In this document: positions 33,141 through 45,600 of the stretch, piece after piece | Layout of the letters: each line of letters begins with the position of its first letter | Position numbering within the stretch: position 1 is the stretch's first letter | Source: Plazaster borealis | Lineage: Eukaryota > Echinodermata > Asteroidea > Forcipulatida > Labidiasteridae | Length of the DNA: 64,000 bases | Assembly (NCBI GenBank): GCA_021014325.1 | Contig: CM037473.1 | Coordinates: 13,330,696 to 13,394,695, forward strand | Reading direction: 5' to 3' | Notes under the pieces: model-generated | Seen by the model: only the letters and a program-made list of their open reading frames with translations | The model's database searches: none | Told to the model about the DNA's origin: nothing | Translations under genes and position numbers: made by a program

Positions 33141-33256
33141 CTGACATTAGATTTAAAAAGTCATAATAATGAATAGACAAACTCAGGCCTAAACTTGAAG
33201 TTCCATTCGTTTACATTATGCCTGCCTGTGGTAATAGTTAAACTTCTTTTCCACAA

Positions 33257-33283
33257 TAATAATAACAATAATAATAATAATAT
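33257..33283. repeat. (AAT)n microsatellite
   Basis: Imperfect run of about eight AAT/AAC triplets. Confidence 0.85.
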
Positions 33284-33949
33284 GTATTTATATACCTTCA
33301 GAAGAAAGTCTCTAAGCGCTCAGAAGAAACAAAAAAGAACAAGGAAAAAAGAAAGAAAAATCCAAACCTACATGTTGTGTGTCACAAGTTGTGTGTCATG
33401 TAGTCCAATGTTGCAATTACAAATAAAGTTTCTTTTTGGATCGAACCCCTAAACAGGGTGGGGGGGCACTCCAAGTGAAGAATCCTTACACTTAAGTTAG
33501 GCCTATCAAAGAACTCAACGCTGTCGTCAATGTAGGCCTACCGTGGACACAACAATATACAAACAGATCCACGGTGGGATTAATACCGATCATTAAAAAG
33601 TGAAACATGAAAAAGTGGCCGGCGACGAATACCACAAACAAGACAAAATGGCCGGAATTTCGAATTATTCTTAAAATGCCATGTCACATAAACGGGGCAT
33701 TTTTACAACAGGCAACTTGTAGGCAACCAAAGATCGATCTGCACTGCACAAGGAACACTTCGGCAGCACAAGAGGCATTCTTCTAGCTACTGTAACTAGA
33801 ACTATCTCCAAGAAAATGAGAAAACCGAAGAAGAAAACAATTTACAATGAGGAACTGAAATGTGAATGAACTTTCTTCTTGGACTGGTTGCCTGTAAATT
33901 GCCTCATGTGACATGGTCTTTACTTTACACGTTCGATTGAAAAACTCAC

Positions 33950-34060
33950 CGTATGTTGGACGTCAGGTATTCCTACACCCAATTCTTTCCAATGATCACA
34001 CAACTGCACCACAAATTAATTCACCCATAATCAGACATTACAAACACAATACTAAAAAAA
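33950..34060 (-). other. Probable non-coding 5' exon of the Arg/Ser-rich gene
   Basis: Minus strand carries a consensus donor (CATACG|gtgagt, exon edge 33950) upstream of the acceptor at 33141. The frame leading into the ATG has a stop in this exon, so it would be 5' UTR. The right edge is a guess. CpG-rich DNA at 34140-34440 is a plausible promoter. Confidence 0.45.
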
Positions 34061-34139
34061 TATCGATATTAAGCTCTTGAAATGTATACAGTAAAAATGT
34101 AGTTTTGAAAGTAACGAGCTGCGAAGGAATAAAAATGAA

Positions 34140-34440
34140 AGTCGCCTTTGGAACACGTGCCCTTCGTTCGCGCGTTTTGTGTGGAAGGCGTCCGAAGATA
34201 GCGTGACGCCGCTATACCACATACATTATTGTAGTGACAAATAGCGTACACATTTTGCTCCAGTTTTATGTTGACCATGAATAAATATGTTGAGGCTTTG
34301 TCCAATCGAACCGCCTTAACCACTACTACCCTTGTCTTTGAACACGCCGCGTAACTTTTTACCAATCAGAACGGGACGGTGTCAGCCAATTTATGACATT
34401 CAGCCAAGTGAGGGCGGCAGACGTTTTTAACAGTGATGTG
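34140..34440 (-). promoter_or_regulatory. CpG-rich putative promoter
   Basis: Contains gttcgcgcgtttt, gcgtgacgccgc and aacacgccgcg in otherwise AT-rich DNA, just upstream of the probable 5' exon. No TATA or initiator is convincing. Confidence 0.35.
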
Positions 34441-34984
34441 AAAACGTGGAGAAGGTGAATGGGCCCCAAAATAAATGCCTTTTATGCACCCGCTTGCCCC
34501 CCCCCCCCCTCCATGAAAATGTCTGGTTGTTATATTCAATTATATTATTATTGTTTACAGGGGTCTGGTTGTACGCCTACACATCTTTCAATTACAGTTT
34601 TTATACCTTTGTAGTTCCTTGACGGCCCTGCTCAACTTTTATACGTTTTATGTAAATAAACAGTTTTGGGTAGGCATATCAACAAAATAAAGGATACTTG
34701 CAAACAGTAAACAGCTATCTCATTGTTGCCCTACGAGGATGTATGATATCACACAGAATACTCCCAGGTTTCACTGCAAGCAACACGCAGACACCACAGG
34801 TGGGAATGAAACCAGGGAGCTGATGTTACAAAATGAGCCAAGACTGATAAAAGTTGTGTATTAATCATAACTGCTTAGCAAAATGTGATGTCACAAAGAA
34901 ATTTGCAACTCATCTTAAGATGAATCTTGGTGCTTTTAAATCAAGCCAGGGGCTGATTTCACAAAGGACAAAGAGTCAAGACAG

Positions 34985-35178
34985 GGCCCAATTTCTTGGA
35001 GCTGCTTTAAGCAGAAAATATTGCTTACAATTTTCTGCTTAGCAGAAACGTGCAGCATACCCTTCACAAATTATACGTTTGACATGGTAGTTTAGCTGGT
35101 AACCTTATTCTGGTAAGCATTAAGTTTGTTGTGCTTAGCTACTTTTTGTGCCTAAGCAGCTCTATGAAATTGGGCCCT
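34985..35178. mobile_element. 'gggcccaatttcat' MITE
   Basis: 194 bp, gggcccaatttcttggagct at the left and agctctatgaaattgggccc at the right, a clear TIR pair of about 28 bases. Internal hairpins tttctgcttagcagaaa. Confidence 0.9.
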
Positions 35179-35395
35179 GCGTCTTAACTGCGAATCAATC
35201 TCATTTATTGCTAAGCATAAGTGTAATGTCACAATACAAATCACTATGGTAATACTGACAACTCATCTTAAGATGAATCTTGGTGTTTTGTAGAATGGAC
35301 CCTAACCCATTGCATTGCCTGGTTACAAAAGTCATGTACTACAATATATTGCCATAGTGTAATTATTGTATGGAGATAACAAAATAATTAGTTTG

Positions 35396-35752
35396 TTAAA
35401 GGCACTGAACACGTTTGGAAATTGTCAAAGACCAGTGTTCTCACTTGGTGTATCCCAACATATGCATAAAATAACAAGCCTGTGAAAATTTGGGCTCGAT
35501 TGGTCATCGAAGTTGCAAGAAAATGATGAAAGAAAAAAACACCCTTGTTGTACAATTGTGTGCTTTCAGATAGGAATAAAAACTTCTTGCAAGAAGTTTT
35601 ATTATTTTAGTGAGAAATTACCTCTTTCTCAAAAACTACGTTACTTCAGAGGGAGTCGTTTCTCACAATGTTATATACTACCAACAGCTCTGTTGCTTGT
35701 TACCAAGTCAGTTTTTATGCTAATATATATTTTGAGTAATTACTAAACGTGT
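35396..35752. mobile_element. TTAA MITE
   Basis: Left end TTAAAGGCACTGAACACGTT intact; right end (tactaaacgtgtact) degraded. The interior matches 62349-62722 in the opposite orientation, including the central palindrome (35575-35602, core CTTCTTGCAAGAAG). Confidence 0.85.
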
Positions 35753-37059
35753 ACTAGAACGGAAATGATGAACACACACAAAACTTTCCAAACGATTTTT
35801 TATTTTATTACAAAGTTTGATTTCACAGTATACACTGCATCTTGAAACCAAGTAATGTCCGCTATACAAGCAATGATCACTAACACTAATACTGCACCTC
35901 CAACACGTATAAGACTCTAAAACAATAAACAACAAGATAAGACAACTTGCACCGAATAAAATCCTATAATTCGTATGACTATTATTTCGCATTTTGTCTG
36001 TACCAAAGGCCTTCATTTAAAAAGTGCACCTTGACTGTCGGGTTATGTAAACAGTCGTACACATGATTTCTTTGATTTGATTGAAATTAGTATCAGTCAG
36101 TAAAACTTATTATCGCTTTTAATTAAATAAAAGCTGAATTCTGCCCTCAACTGGCCAGTGCAGCAATGACAAATTCAAGGTTTTGAAAACAGAGATACTG
36201 TTTATGTAAATCACCTTAAAGGGGCGGTGTAACATTTGTGTCTGTCTCTAAAGAGTACATTAATAATACTCTCCTTAGGTACTCAAATAACAATTTTAGT
36301 TTTTGGTCGAATGTATGTATATTTAGTGCAATCTTTGTGGGAAATTCATTGATCTGCCCTTTTCTATTTTAGAATAGCAAATTTGAAAACTTTTTGGAAA
36401 AAACCCCTCAATCAATGAAGAGACAAGAAAATAATAAGTGTAATCAACCATGTCATGCTCTTTTGATTGAAGTTGATCTCAAAGGAATGTAAACTGGCAT
36501 TGACCTTTTGTAAAATAAATCGATACACCCGCAGTTTGAGCTCTGGAATATTTACTCTGCAAATCTATGCAAATATATTTTAACATTTAAAAACTCACCT
36601 TAAACTTTTCTTATATTGCACAAAGATTCCATGTAAAATAAGGCAAATGTTATCCATACTGGATATAAAGCTAATTTCAGTATTTGACAATAAATTGCAT
36701 TGGCCCTTTCATATTTGAAACAATTTATACAATTCTTGATTTATTGTCTGCTTAATTTGCATAACCATCTTTCATGAGAAAAAGAACATTTACAAGCAGA
36801 GTTCTGAAAGTTAGAAATCCTGTATTAAATCAACTTTATATACATCACAATGAACAATATATACAAACATAGTGTAGCAAATGTTCATATTTCTGATAAA
36901 ATATATGATCCTCTTTATAAAGTGAAAATAATTTCAATTCATTAAATTAGAAAATGTCTGTTCTGTTTTTGTTAATTCAGGGAAGGTTAAAAGTGTTTAA
37001 TGGTGGCAATGGGTGTTAAACATCAAATTCAATGGACTAACAAGAAGCTAGCATAGATT
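35753..37059. other. AT-rich intergenic DNA, nothing recognised
   Basis: No exon, RNA gene or clear repeat beyond 'aaaggggcggtgtaac' at 36219, which looks like one end of a TIR element whose other end I could not place. Confidence 0.5.
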
Positions 37060-37292
37060 GAAGCCGTGTCCAAATTGACAGCTTCACCGAAAACTCCCAT
37101 AGTCTTCAAAGTTGTCTCTACAGCCAACAGCCATAGCTGAAGTCCTACAAGAGGTGTCCATGCTGCCACTCTCTTTGTCATCCTGATAGCAACAGCCATA
37201 ATAAATCCTTGGGCGTGTTTTGGTGACCTCAAACAGAAATGTGTTTGAGCTTTTAGTAATTTGTTGAGCATTTTCAATTTGGACACAACCTC
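37060..37292. mobile_element. TIR element, 'gccgtgtccaaattga' ends
   Basis: gaagccgtgtccaaattgac at the left is complementary to tcaatttggacacaacctc at the right; 233 bp. Terminal sequence resembles the elements at 13165 and 47635, suggesting one Harbinger-like superfamily. Confidence 0.7.
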
Positions 37293-37389
37293 AGTTTAGT
37301 TACAGTGAACTGAATGAGTTACATCATGGTCCATTGGTTCACACACAGAGTTTGGGCGGAATACATGGTTTATCTTCATTAAAGATGTC

Positions 37390-37592
37390 ACATTATAATA
37401 TCCCTGCGAGGCAAAACAGAGGATTGCCAATAGCAAACCAGTGGAAAAAAGAAAACGTGGCCGAAGTTCAGTAACTAGATGACAATACTTATTCTAGTCA
37501 TTGTGAAATCAGCTGTTAGCATGGCCGGATTTGAACCCACAACCTTGTGATTGCAAGTCCTGCAATCTAACCACTTGACCACAGTGACACCA
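37390..37592 (-). mobile_element. tRNA-derived SINE (reverse)
   Basis: Reverse complement reads gtggtcaagtggttagattg (A box) and GGTTCAAATCC (B box), then gctgatttcacaatgactag and aataagtattgtcatctagt, the same body as the plus-strand copy at 50800-51086. Not a functional tRNA. Confidence 0.85.
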
Positions 37593-38175
37593 GTAGTGTC
37601 TTTGCGCACACGTATTGTGCAATTTGTATATTTCATGTGAAGAGTCTATTGGATCAATAGCCACATTGGACACATCCAGAGTTTTAAATATTTTAACATT
37701 TTAAACCTAGCATTCCTTGAGTCACAAAAGAAACCAGAATATGATTTCTGGTAACATTAATAAAGAAAAATAGTCCTTTTTAAAAATATTTCACTAAATT
37801 GCACAAATTATAGTAATCTGTTCTATAAACTCTATTATTTTTTTTATAAATTACATTGAGCAAATATTTAGTTTCTCTATAAATAAAACTATATTTGTTC
37901 ATAGATTTTTCCTTTTTTCTATTAAGTGCAAATCAAATTCACAGTAAGCATAACAAAATATTTGAGTGCAATGCAACAAAACGCTGACTGTCTGAAAATA
38001 CATTTCTCATGGCAATAAATAAATAAAATTAAAGACACATGATTAATTTTCTTAATTTCATTTCCTTTGGCATCGTCTCATCAACTTTTTAAGAAAGACA
38101 AAGGGAGGGTCCACCCAGCCACTTTGACCTTTTACATTAAAAATGTGTTGCACAATATGTGTCCACTCGTTACAA

Positions 38176-38472
38176 AACACACATACATGTATACAAGTAG
38201 GATTTAAAACTCTGCATGGTGGAGATAAAATCTCTGTCAAGGTTTGTGGGTAACACCATGTACATGAGTAGGATTTGAAACTTTGCATGGTGGAGATACA
38301 ATCTTGTAAGGTTTGCGGTAACACCATGTACATGAGTAGGATTTGAAACCTTGCATGGTGGAGATACAATCTTGTAAGGTTTGCGTAACACCATGTACAT
38401 GAGTAGGATTTGAAACTTTGCATGGTGGAGATACAATCTTGTAAGTTTTGCAGTAACACCATGTACATGAAG
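38176..38472 (-). repeat. 68-bp tandem array, about 4 copies
   Basis: The unit acaccatgtacatgagtagg ... gaaactttgcatggtggaga ... cttgtaaggtttgcggta repeats at 67-68 bp. The array ends a few bases before the stem-loop at 38494. The minus-strand motif 'caccatgcaaagtttcaaa' also occurs (as caccatgcaaagcttcaaa) next to the stem-loop element at 21.8 kb. Confidence 0.9.
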
Positions 38473-38493
38473 TATCTCTCTATGAGTTGTGGT

Positions 38494-38509
38494 GGTTCTC
38501 AAAAGAACC
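38494..38509 (-). other. Histone-like stem-loop variant
   Basis: Minus strand GGTTCTTTTGAGAACC followed by ACCAC. It has the same 6-bp stem / 4-base loop geometry with GG...CC ends and an ACC tail as histone mRNA hairpins, but the last loop base is G instead of A or C. It borders the 68-bp array. Confidence 0.55.
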
Positions 38510-38621
38510 GATGGCATAACATATGTATATCAGTAAGTATACAAAGTGTGCTACCTGGATCACAGAAGTACAACAAACAGCCGATCCACACAGTGCGTGC
38601 ATACTCCAACAACAACAAACA

Positions 38622-38766
38622 CTGCCCTGGAATTTCATCTTTGAGAGGGCAAGGCAATTTTTATTTTGCAAAGGGCACTACCATTGGAAAATCTTCAAGT
38701 CTATGGGAAACTTTTGAAGGGGCACAAGGCCAATACCAGGGCAAAAGACCTGAATTCCAGGCCTGC
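38622..38766 (+). repeat. Dispersed 'ggcctggaatt' repeat
   Basis: Plus copy: ccctggaatttcatctttga, ggcaaggcaatttttatttt, gggaaacttttgaaggggca, ending aattccaggcctg. Confidence 0.85.
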
Positions 38767-39159
38767 AAACAGTGTTGCACAATGCTTTACACGGATGTAG
38801 GTGTATAGAACCACCGTTTAGTTCTTAGATCTGCATCTGCATCATCTGTGCTGCCTACGAAGCTAAAAAACTGCAATGTAACTTTGGGCATGCTAAATAC
38901 ACATTAAATTTGTAAAATTTGTGCAATGGAACAAACGTTTCAAATATGTGACAGTTACAAGCATAGACAGGGTTTGCCTTTAATTTTGTCAGTGACTAGC
39001 CAGCAGGACCAGATAGCTTGTTATTTCACTAGTCAGCTTTTTTACAATGTCTGTATACTCTAATTTAAATAGGGATGCTTTTCAACACTGAACGAGCCAG
39101 CGGACGTGGGTTCTATTATTACATGACTGGCACACTTTGTTTGATGCAATAAACTTCTA

Positions 39160-39297
39160 GGCCCAATTTCAAAGAGCACCAAATAGTATTTAACAAATTT
39201 CTGCTGGTAACCTTTTTCAGGACAATATTTGCTTTACTACAAAAATCTAGTGAAGCAAATAATTTTCCTGCACTTATGCAGACCTATAAAATTGGAT
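39160..39297. mobile_element. 'gggcccaatttcat' MITE, shortened
   Basis: aggcccaatttcaaagagca at the left, gacctataaaattggatc at the right, with an internal deletion. Confidence 0.65.
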
Positions 39298-39534
39298 CGT
39301 GGTTCTATTTATGAATATCACACAGTGATAAAAACAACCACGTTAATTTTTAAAGTTCTTATAGAGTGGGACAACAATATTAATGGACTGTCACACTATA
39401 AGCACGTCTGAGTAGTACCCACAGTTTGGCTTTTTGCTTTTTCCTGAGAGCATGGCATTTTTTCAGCTGCCGAACAAGGGACCTTGTTGGTGGGGATGAC
39501 ATCCAAACCAGGGGCTAGTCCGAGGTATACGATG

Positions 39535-39657
39535 TTAACTCCAGAATGGAAACCTCTTCTGAGGTGATGCCTTGCTCTTCTTGGTCCCTGTTTTCCTTAC
39601 CTCTTGCCTGGTTAGCTGCTTCTTGAGGTGTTGATCCAGAAGTTGGTGGATATCGAT
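39535..39657 (-). CDS. BICDL1: BICDL1 terminal exon
   Basis: Acceptor cactgcag|ATC; 40 codons plus TAA. Encodes IDIHQLLDQHLKKQLTRQEV, then RKTGTKKSKASPQKRFPFWS. It corresponds to the human DDMHRVIDRQL segment and the short basic, aromatic C-terminal tail (human RLFSFFRKI). A GAG|gtaagg donor inside the exon (near 39600) could give an alternative C-terminus, but the frame that reads through ends with the family-like tail, so I treat this as the last exon. Confidence 0.88.
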   Translation of the reverse strand: MDIHQLLDQHLKKQLTRQEVRKTGTKKSKASPQKRFPFWS

Positions 39658-42600
39658 CTGCAGTGGATGAATTCAAATAAAACAACGTAACTTCAGGGGA
39701 AAAGCCTTGATGCGGATTGATGTCATAAATGTAAATCTATCCACGATGCTCTGTGATTGCTCTTCCTTTTGCAAACTCTACGTGAAATGTTGATTTATGA
39801 GTAAAATAAAACTTGATTCTCTACAGCAGTTTTCAAACCAAAGTGGGTATCTTCACACTATTCACAGCTTGGTAGGACTTTACCTCCACCCTGCTTACAC
39901 GGTGGAGATATTTGATGGGGGTACACAGTGGAGTGTGTTCTTGGTGATGAGGATTAGGTTGGATCAAGGGTAAGGTAGACTGGGGTGGGGATTGGGACTG
40001 GTATATCGAGTAATTGGCTTGGGTGTAGTAAAAGTGAATGGGGGTAAAGTAGGGTGATTGTTTGGGTACATAAAAAGGGTCACATACAGGGGAGGGGTAT
40101 TTGGTAGAGTGAAAGACACAAAGTTGGACAGGGGACAGGTTACAGGGTAGGAAAGACTGGGTCAGGTACAATGAAGGGAACCTGGGAAAGGTAAAGTATG
40201 GGGGACTAGTTGAGATGCAGAAATAGAACTTTATCATGCTGCCACCATCTCAGTCTTATTCCTTGTACCCAATACCAGCAATGAATGACAATATTCATTG
40301 TACAAAAAGGAACCAGACTGTTTCTCCTTCCAGTCTCGGTTTGGTTCCATTGATTTAAATGGGAGAAGCACCATGATAAAGGTCTATGGATTGAGCGGGT
40401 TTCATCGGGTAATACGGGGAGGGATTGAATAGGGAGGGGGGGGGGGGTTGGGGGAGAACCCACCAAGTTGAGAGATAAACTAACCTGCCATTCATCTAGC
40501 TGTTGTGATAAGCTGACCTTCTGTTTAATTGCCCCGATTAATTGATCATCTAATTTACTCATATCTGTCTTAGCTTGAATCAACTCCTCTTCTGCAGCTG
40601 TCCGCCTACCAATCAGAAAAACAAAGAAGTATTAATAATACCTTCCATATAACAAATACAAGATCATCTAATCTGGTTTGAAAGAAAATAACAAACAAGG
40701 GCATGTATGGGGGTTTAATATATTTTGTTATTAATTTTTTATTCTTTCAAATGTTTTCTGAAACATCTCCTTATATAGAGATTTCACACTGCAATCAAAT
40801 ATAAAAGAAATTCTGCAAATCAATAGACGTTTTCCTATTCTGGCACATAAGCAGTCATGTGATTTGTCAACTGTAAGTAACTGGAGGTTGTACATATCAT
40901 GAGTTTAAAAAAAGATGATTCATTTATTCCTTCTTACATGTCTAAACAGGGATGATGTCATTGCTGACAAAAATTCAAAATATTTAGGCTGCAGGTTAAA
41001 ATATGACATTTCCACCTTTTCGTAACCCCTGGAGTTATAAATTTCAATGAGCTTTTGGGGTGCAGTATCGCCAGCACTGTAAAAATGTAGACCCAATAGC
41101 ATGATTTATTTATATCTGAAGAAAATAACAGCTACTTTTTAACCAGGCAGACATTAAAAAGGATCAGAATTCAGATAAAAGTCTGAAATTTCTCAACACT
41201 GTCAAAACAGATTCGAAAAATCAAAGAAACAGCTTCTATAGGTAACATTATCAAAATGTAGAAGACCGAGGGTAACTATAAAAATGACTATTGCAAGCTA
41301 ATTGAAACGTGATGGATTTTTTATAAGAAACACAAGGAAGGTCTTGGCTCTATTCTAACAAGTTCAAAAGAAAATTCCAGCATAAGTATACAAGGCAAAG
41401 ACAATATAAATCTACATAAAAAAAAAACCAAATTGTACAGATCTCAACAAAGGTAGGCATTTAAAAGAAAAAGAAAATACAAGTATACTAAAACAAGTTT
41501 TACAGATCTCACAAATGTGATTTAAACACAACAAAAGTAAGTCTACAAAAGGAAAAGAAAATACAAATCTATAAAAACAAGTTTTACAGATCTCAAATAT
41601 TAAATGTCAACACAATAAGCACGTTATAAAGATATCCAAGGTGGGTTAGGAAGTTAGGTTAGGAAGTTCCTGTGTAAGCCCTCTATTGCCCTGTGCAATC
41701 TCAACCACAGCTGCAAAAGACGGCTTGACCCAAGACTAATCCATGACATAATTATGTAATATAACTTACCTTTGTACAGCCTCATCTCGCTCACTTTGTA
41801 GTCTATCGATGATTTCATCTTGGCTGACATCGGATGAGATGTCATGGAGAGGATCCAAGGAGGTCCTCCTGGCATCAAAGACTGACAGAGAGCTTCTTAT
41901 ATCCTCCTGTTATTGAAAGAAAACAAATCTTGTCATGAACTTCAACCTGCATGGGCTTTAGCAGTGTTGTAGTACTCTTACATAAAAACTACAAATTCAT
42001 GTACAATAAGTTGAACATAATATCATCAAGGAACCAACTTCACATAATAATATGTAGATGGCTACATTCAGGTGAGGACAAAGGATACCAAACAAAGCTG
42101 TCTCAACCCTTGGGAGCCATTGAGAACCCTTGAGAGAGCAGTCAAGAAAGCGGACTTCCCAAATTGACATGCAGATGGCTACATGCAGGTGATGACGAAG
42201 GATAACAAACAAAGCTGTCTGAACCCTTGAGAACCCTTGAGAAACCCATAATTAAAAGGGCTTTTTCCGAACTTCAGGCTCTGGCTCTGGCTTCGGCCGC
42301 AGTTTGATGTCAAAGAACTGTGCAAAAACGCACACAAAATTGATGATGGAGCCCAAGCTGGAGCCGGAGCAAAAGCCTAGGTTTGGAAAAGGCCCTAATC
42401 ACCTACCCGATCACCGTCACTAGACATGCCACTGATGTCATCACATGTTGCTATATCATCCAATGAGGATGAAGATGCACGGCGTAACTCCTGCTCAAGA
42501 CTCCTAACCTATTGGTATCAAACAAACAAAGAAACAGTAGATTTTACTTATCAGATATATAAACACAATATTACAACCGATTTGTTTTCTATTATTAATT

Positions 42601-45600
42601 TTATTTTTTTGGCCTTACACCGATGTGTATTTAACACTGTATACTCAGTACATTCCCGAGTCCTGTTAAAAAAATCCACAGGTGTATTACTCCGGTGGGA
42701 TTTGAACCCACGACCTTTGCATTGCTAGAGCAGATGCCTTACCACTAGAGTAACAAGCTAGCCCGGTGGCTAGAGGCAGTTCTACTACTTTATTTTCAGC
42801 AGCGGGTACCAAAACAATTTTTCACAGATTAGTTTTCTCTTTTCTATGTTTTTATTTGTTTTTATCTGATTCCGCAAAACAAGAACTAAGAAGAAAAAAA
42901 ACCCCACCACCTCATATTTTACACCAAAATAAACCAATTAATTGGTTAGTGTCACTGTCTCCATAAAACCTTTGTTAAAAGATAGAAATATAAAACAATC
43001 AAGAGTAATTTTAACTGGCTTCAACTGGCTTTCGTTTTCTTCTCCTTTTTGTTCCAAATTGAGGGTTGAGCCATTTTGTGTGGCTTGGTCAAGATGTAAT
43101 TTGTTTTAGTTTCATACATTTTGTAACATAATTTTCTCTGGTTTTAGAGGAAAAACAAGAGAGGAAAACAAAAGAAAAGAAGAAAACAAAGGGGGGACAA
43201 CAAAGAAAATAGACAGAAAGGAGAGACAACATGGAATCATACAAGTAACAAGGGAAAACCTCAAACTCTTTGGAAAATCATGTATGGACTTCAAATGTCA
43301 AATTTTTGTTTACATTCACAGAGCCATAAATAATTGCAAGCTTCAATGCCTTTACATGTAATTGCCAAATCATGACAATACTATATGAACCTATATCTTA
43401 AACTACCAGCAATATAATTCCATTCCCAAAAGCAGTTAAGTGTATTAGGAGTATTTATCTGGGTTTTTTTTCTATTCAGAGCAATTTTGCCCAAAATAAT
43501 ATTTTTCAATATTTTGTCATGCTTATAATACATTTTACCATGAAGGTTGTGAGTATGCTACTATCGGTTCATACACCAAGAAGGTTTAATATTTGATAAA
43601 TCACCTTGCATAACCCTTTAGAGACCATAGCGGCCGCAAGAGGCTTGTACCAAAATGCCCAGAGCGGCTGCAAAATGGTGATGATTATACAGAGATGAAT
43701 CTCTAAAGGGATAAAGATGCGAGACTGAACAAAGCATGAATTTAGATAAAGCTCCAGTATTGCTTCCCCAATTAAGAAATATTCTGGTCTGACTTGGGGA
43801 TGAGGCACTACATAATCCTCATTATAGATGAGATTGAAATGATATAATACAACCATTGAGGCTCTCTCTCGTTACCTCCGGGACTACATAATGAAGGGAA
43901 ACAAGACAAAAGAACAGTAACCATAGCAACAACATATTTACCAATTCAAGTCAGGAGAGGAAAAAAACAAATAAATAAATGCATAGATTCCATGCCATTA
44001 TTCCGGCTGAGCTCTTCCTGTGAATCACCAATGTTTGATTGGCGTGTGTTATCTAAAGAGAACTGTCTCAAATTAAGGAAGTCTCCACAAAAACAGAATA
44101 GTTCCCTTTCAAAAGACTTGAGCTAAAATACACAATTTTGTATAAGTAATTTGCCAAGCATAAACAGGCATGGTATATTATTGGTCCTTGGGAAAAAAGT
44201 AGGAACATTTTCTCGAGTAAAAGGGCAGACCTACATGTACACATGGTGTTGATTTCAATACACTTTTCGGGCCGTTAAGCAGCTCTATCAAATTTGGCCC
44301 TGGTTCCCTTGCTATTTGTTTCTTTCTTAGGAGACGAGTTTACTTAATAGCGTTTTCTACTGAGCAGCTGGTATTGGGCCAAAAAAAGGAGAAGAAATCC
44401 AAACCAAGGGATGTTGATAATTTATTGAAAAAAGGTTATGTACATTGCACTGTACAATTACATTTGTTTGTGTAATAGTATGACCAAAGAAAATAAAAAG
44501 GGACCCAAGTGTTAACTTAAAGGAATAGAAGGCAAAAAACAATACAAAAAACAAACAAAACAAAACAAACACCAACCCCTAAAATAAACCAACCCACACA
44601 TGTAAATTCCCCTTGCTGTAGCCTACATGTATATTCAAATAAGGCCATTAAAAATACATACAGGTTTGTGTTACGTCATACATAGTACATCATCACCACA
44701 AAGAAAAAACTATAACCATAGCAACAAAAATAGTGACTTTAAGAGTACAGGATAGAATGCAAACCAAAAACCCAAGGCTGTAATCATTATCCCGCACCTG
44801 AATTAATGAGCAAACCCAATCAAATGGAATGGTTAGGAATATAGTACAAAGCTTTATGTATTCAGACTGCTGGCAAATGGTTATAAAGGATTCGGATGTA
44901 AATATGGATGTATGCAGGCTTCATGGAGGCAACGGAGGCAATTGCCTCCATGCCCCCTAGTCATTGCCTTTGTGCCCCTTGAAATGTTCCACTAAAAATG
45001 TAAATTTCCCTCATAGCAGTGCCCTTAACCAAGGAAAACCTGCCTTGCCCATACAAGAATAAAGTATCATGACCTATGTATGAAAAAAATAAAAAATAAT
45101 GCATTCTCATCATCTAATTTTAAATATTGAGGAAACACAGAAAAACAGTCAATGTTCCGTCAGGAATTGTGTGCGTATTCATTATTGTATTTCTTTTGAT
45201 AAGACAAATCAAAATAAGACCTCAAAGTGAGCTAAGATATAATCATAGGTGACCATTTTCTTTCACATGACTGTACTTTAGGCTGAAATATATTCCTCAG
45301 AACAATTGGTTCTTGTATGAATTTGATACAAATTAAGTTTTTAGTATTAAATTTAAGTTTCAAAATTGGGCAGCTCGTCTGGTAGTATGTGCTAAGAAAT
45401 GTGATCATGCGACACCAATCCTGAAGAGTCTTCACTGGCTACCAGTTGAGTCACGATCTCAATTTAAGATCCTCCTACTTATGTTCCGCTGCCTCAATGC
45501 CTCAGCCCCTTCATATCTCACTGACCTATTGTCCATCAAAGAACCTGTCAGAAATCTGCGTTCCTGTTCCCAAACTTCAACTTTTCGCATTCAAAGAACC

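Noticed and set aside
37029..37286. 85-codon minus frame (KMLNKLLKAQTHF...)
   Set aside because: Coincides almost exactly with a TIR element and has no start context or splice sites of note.
38058..38517. Two overlapping minus frames with repeated 'LTRLYLHHA' peptides
   Set aside because: Translations of the 68-bp tandem array.
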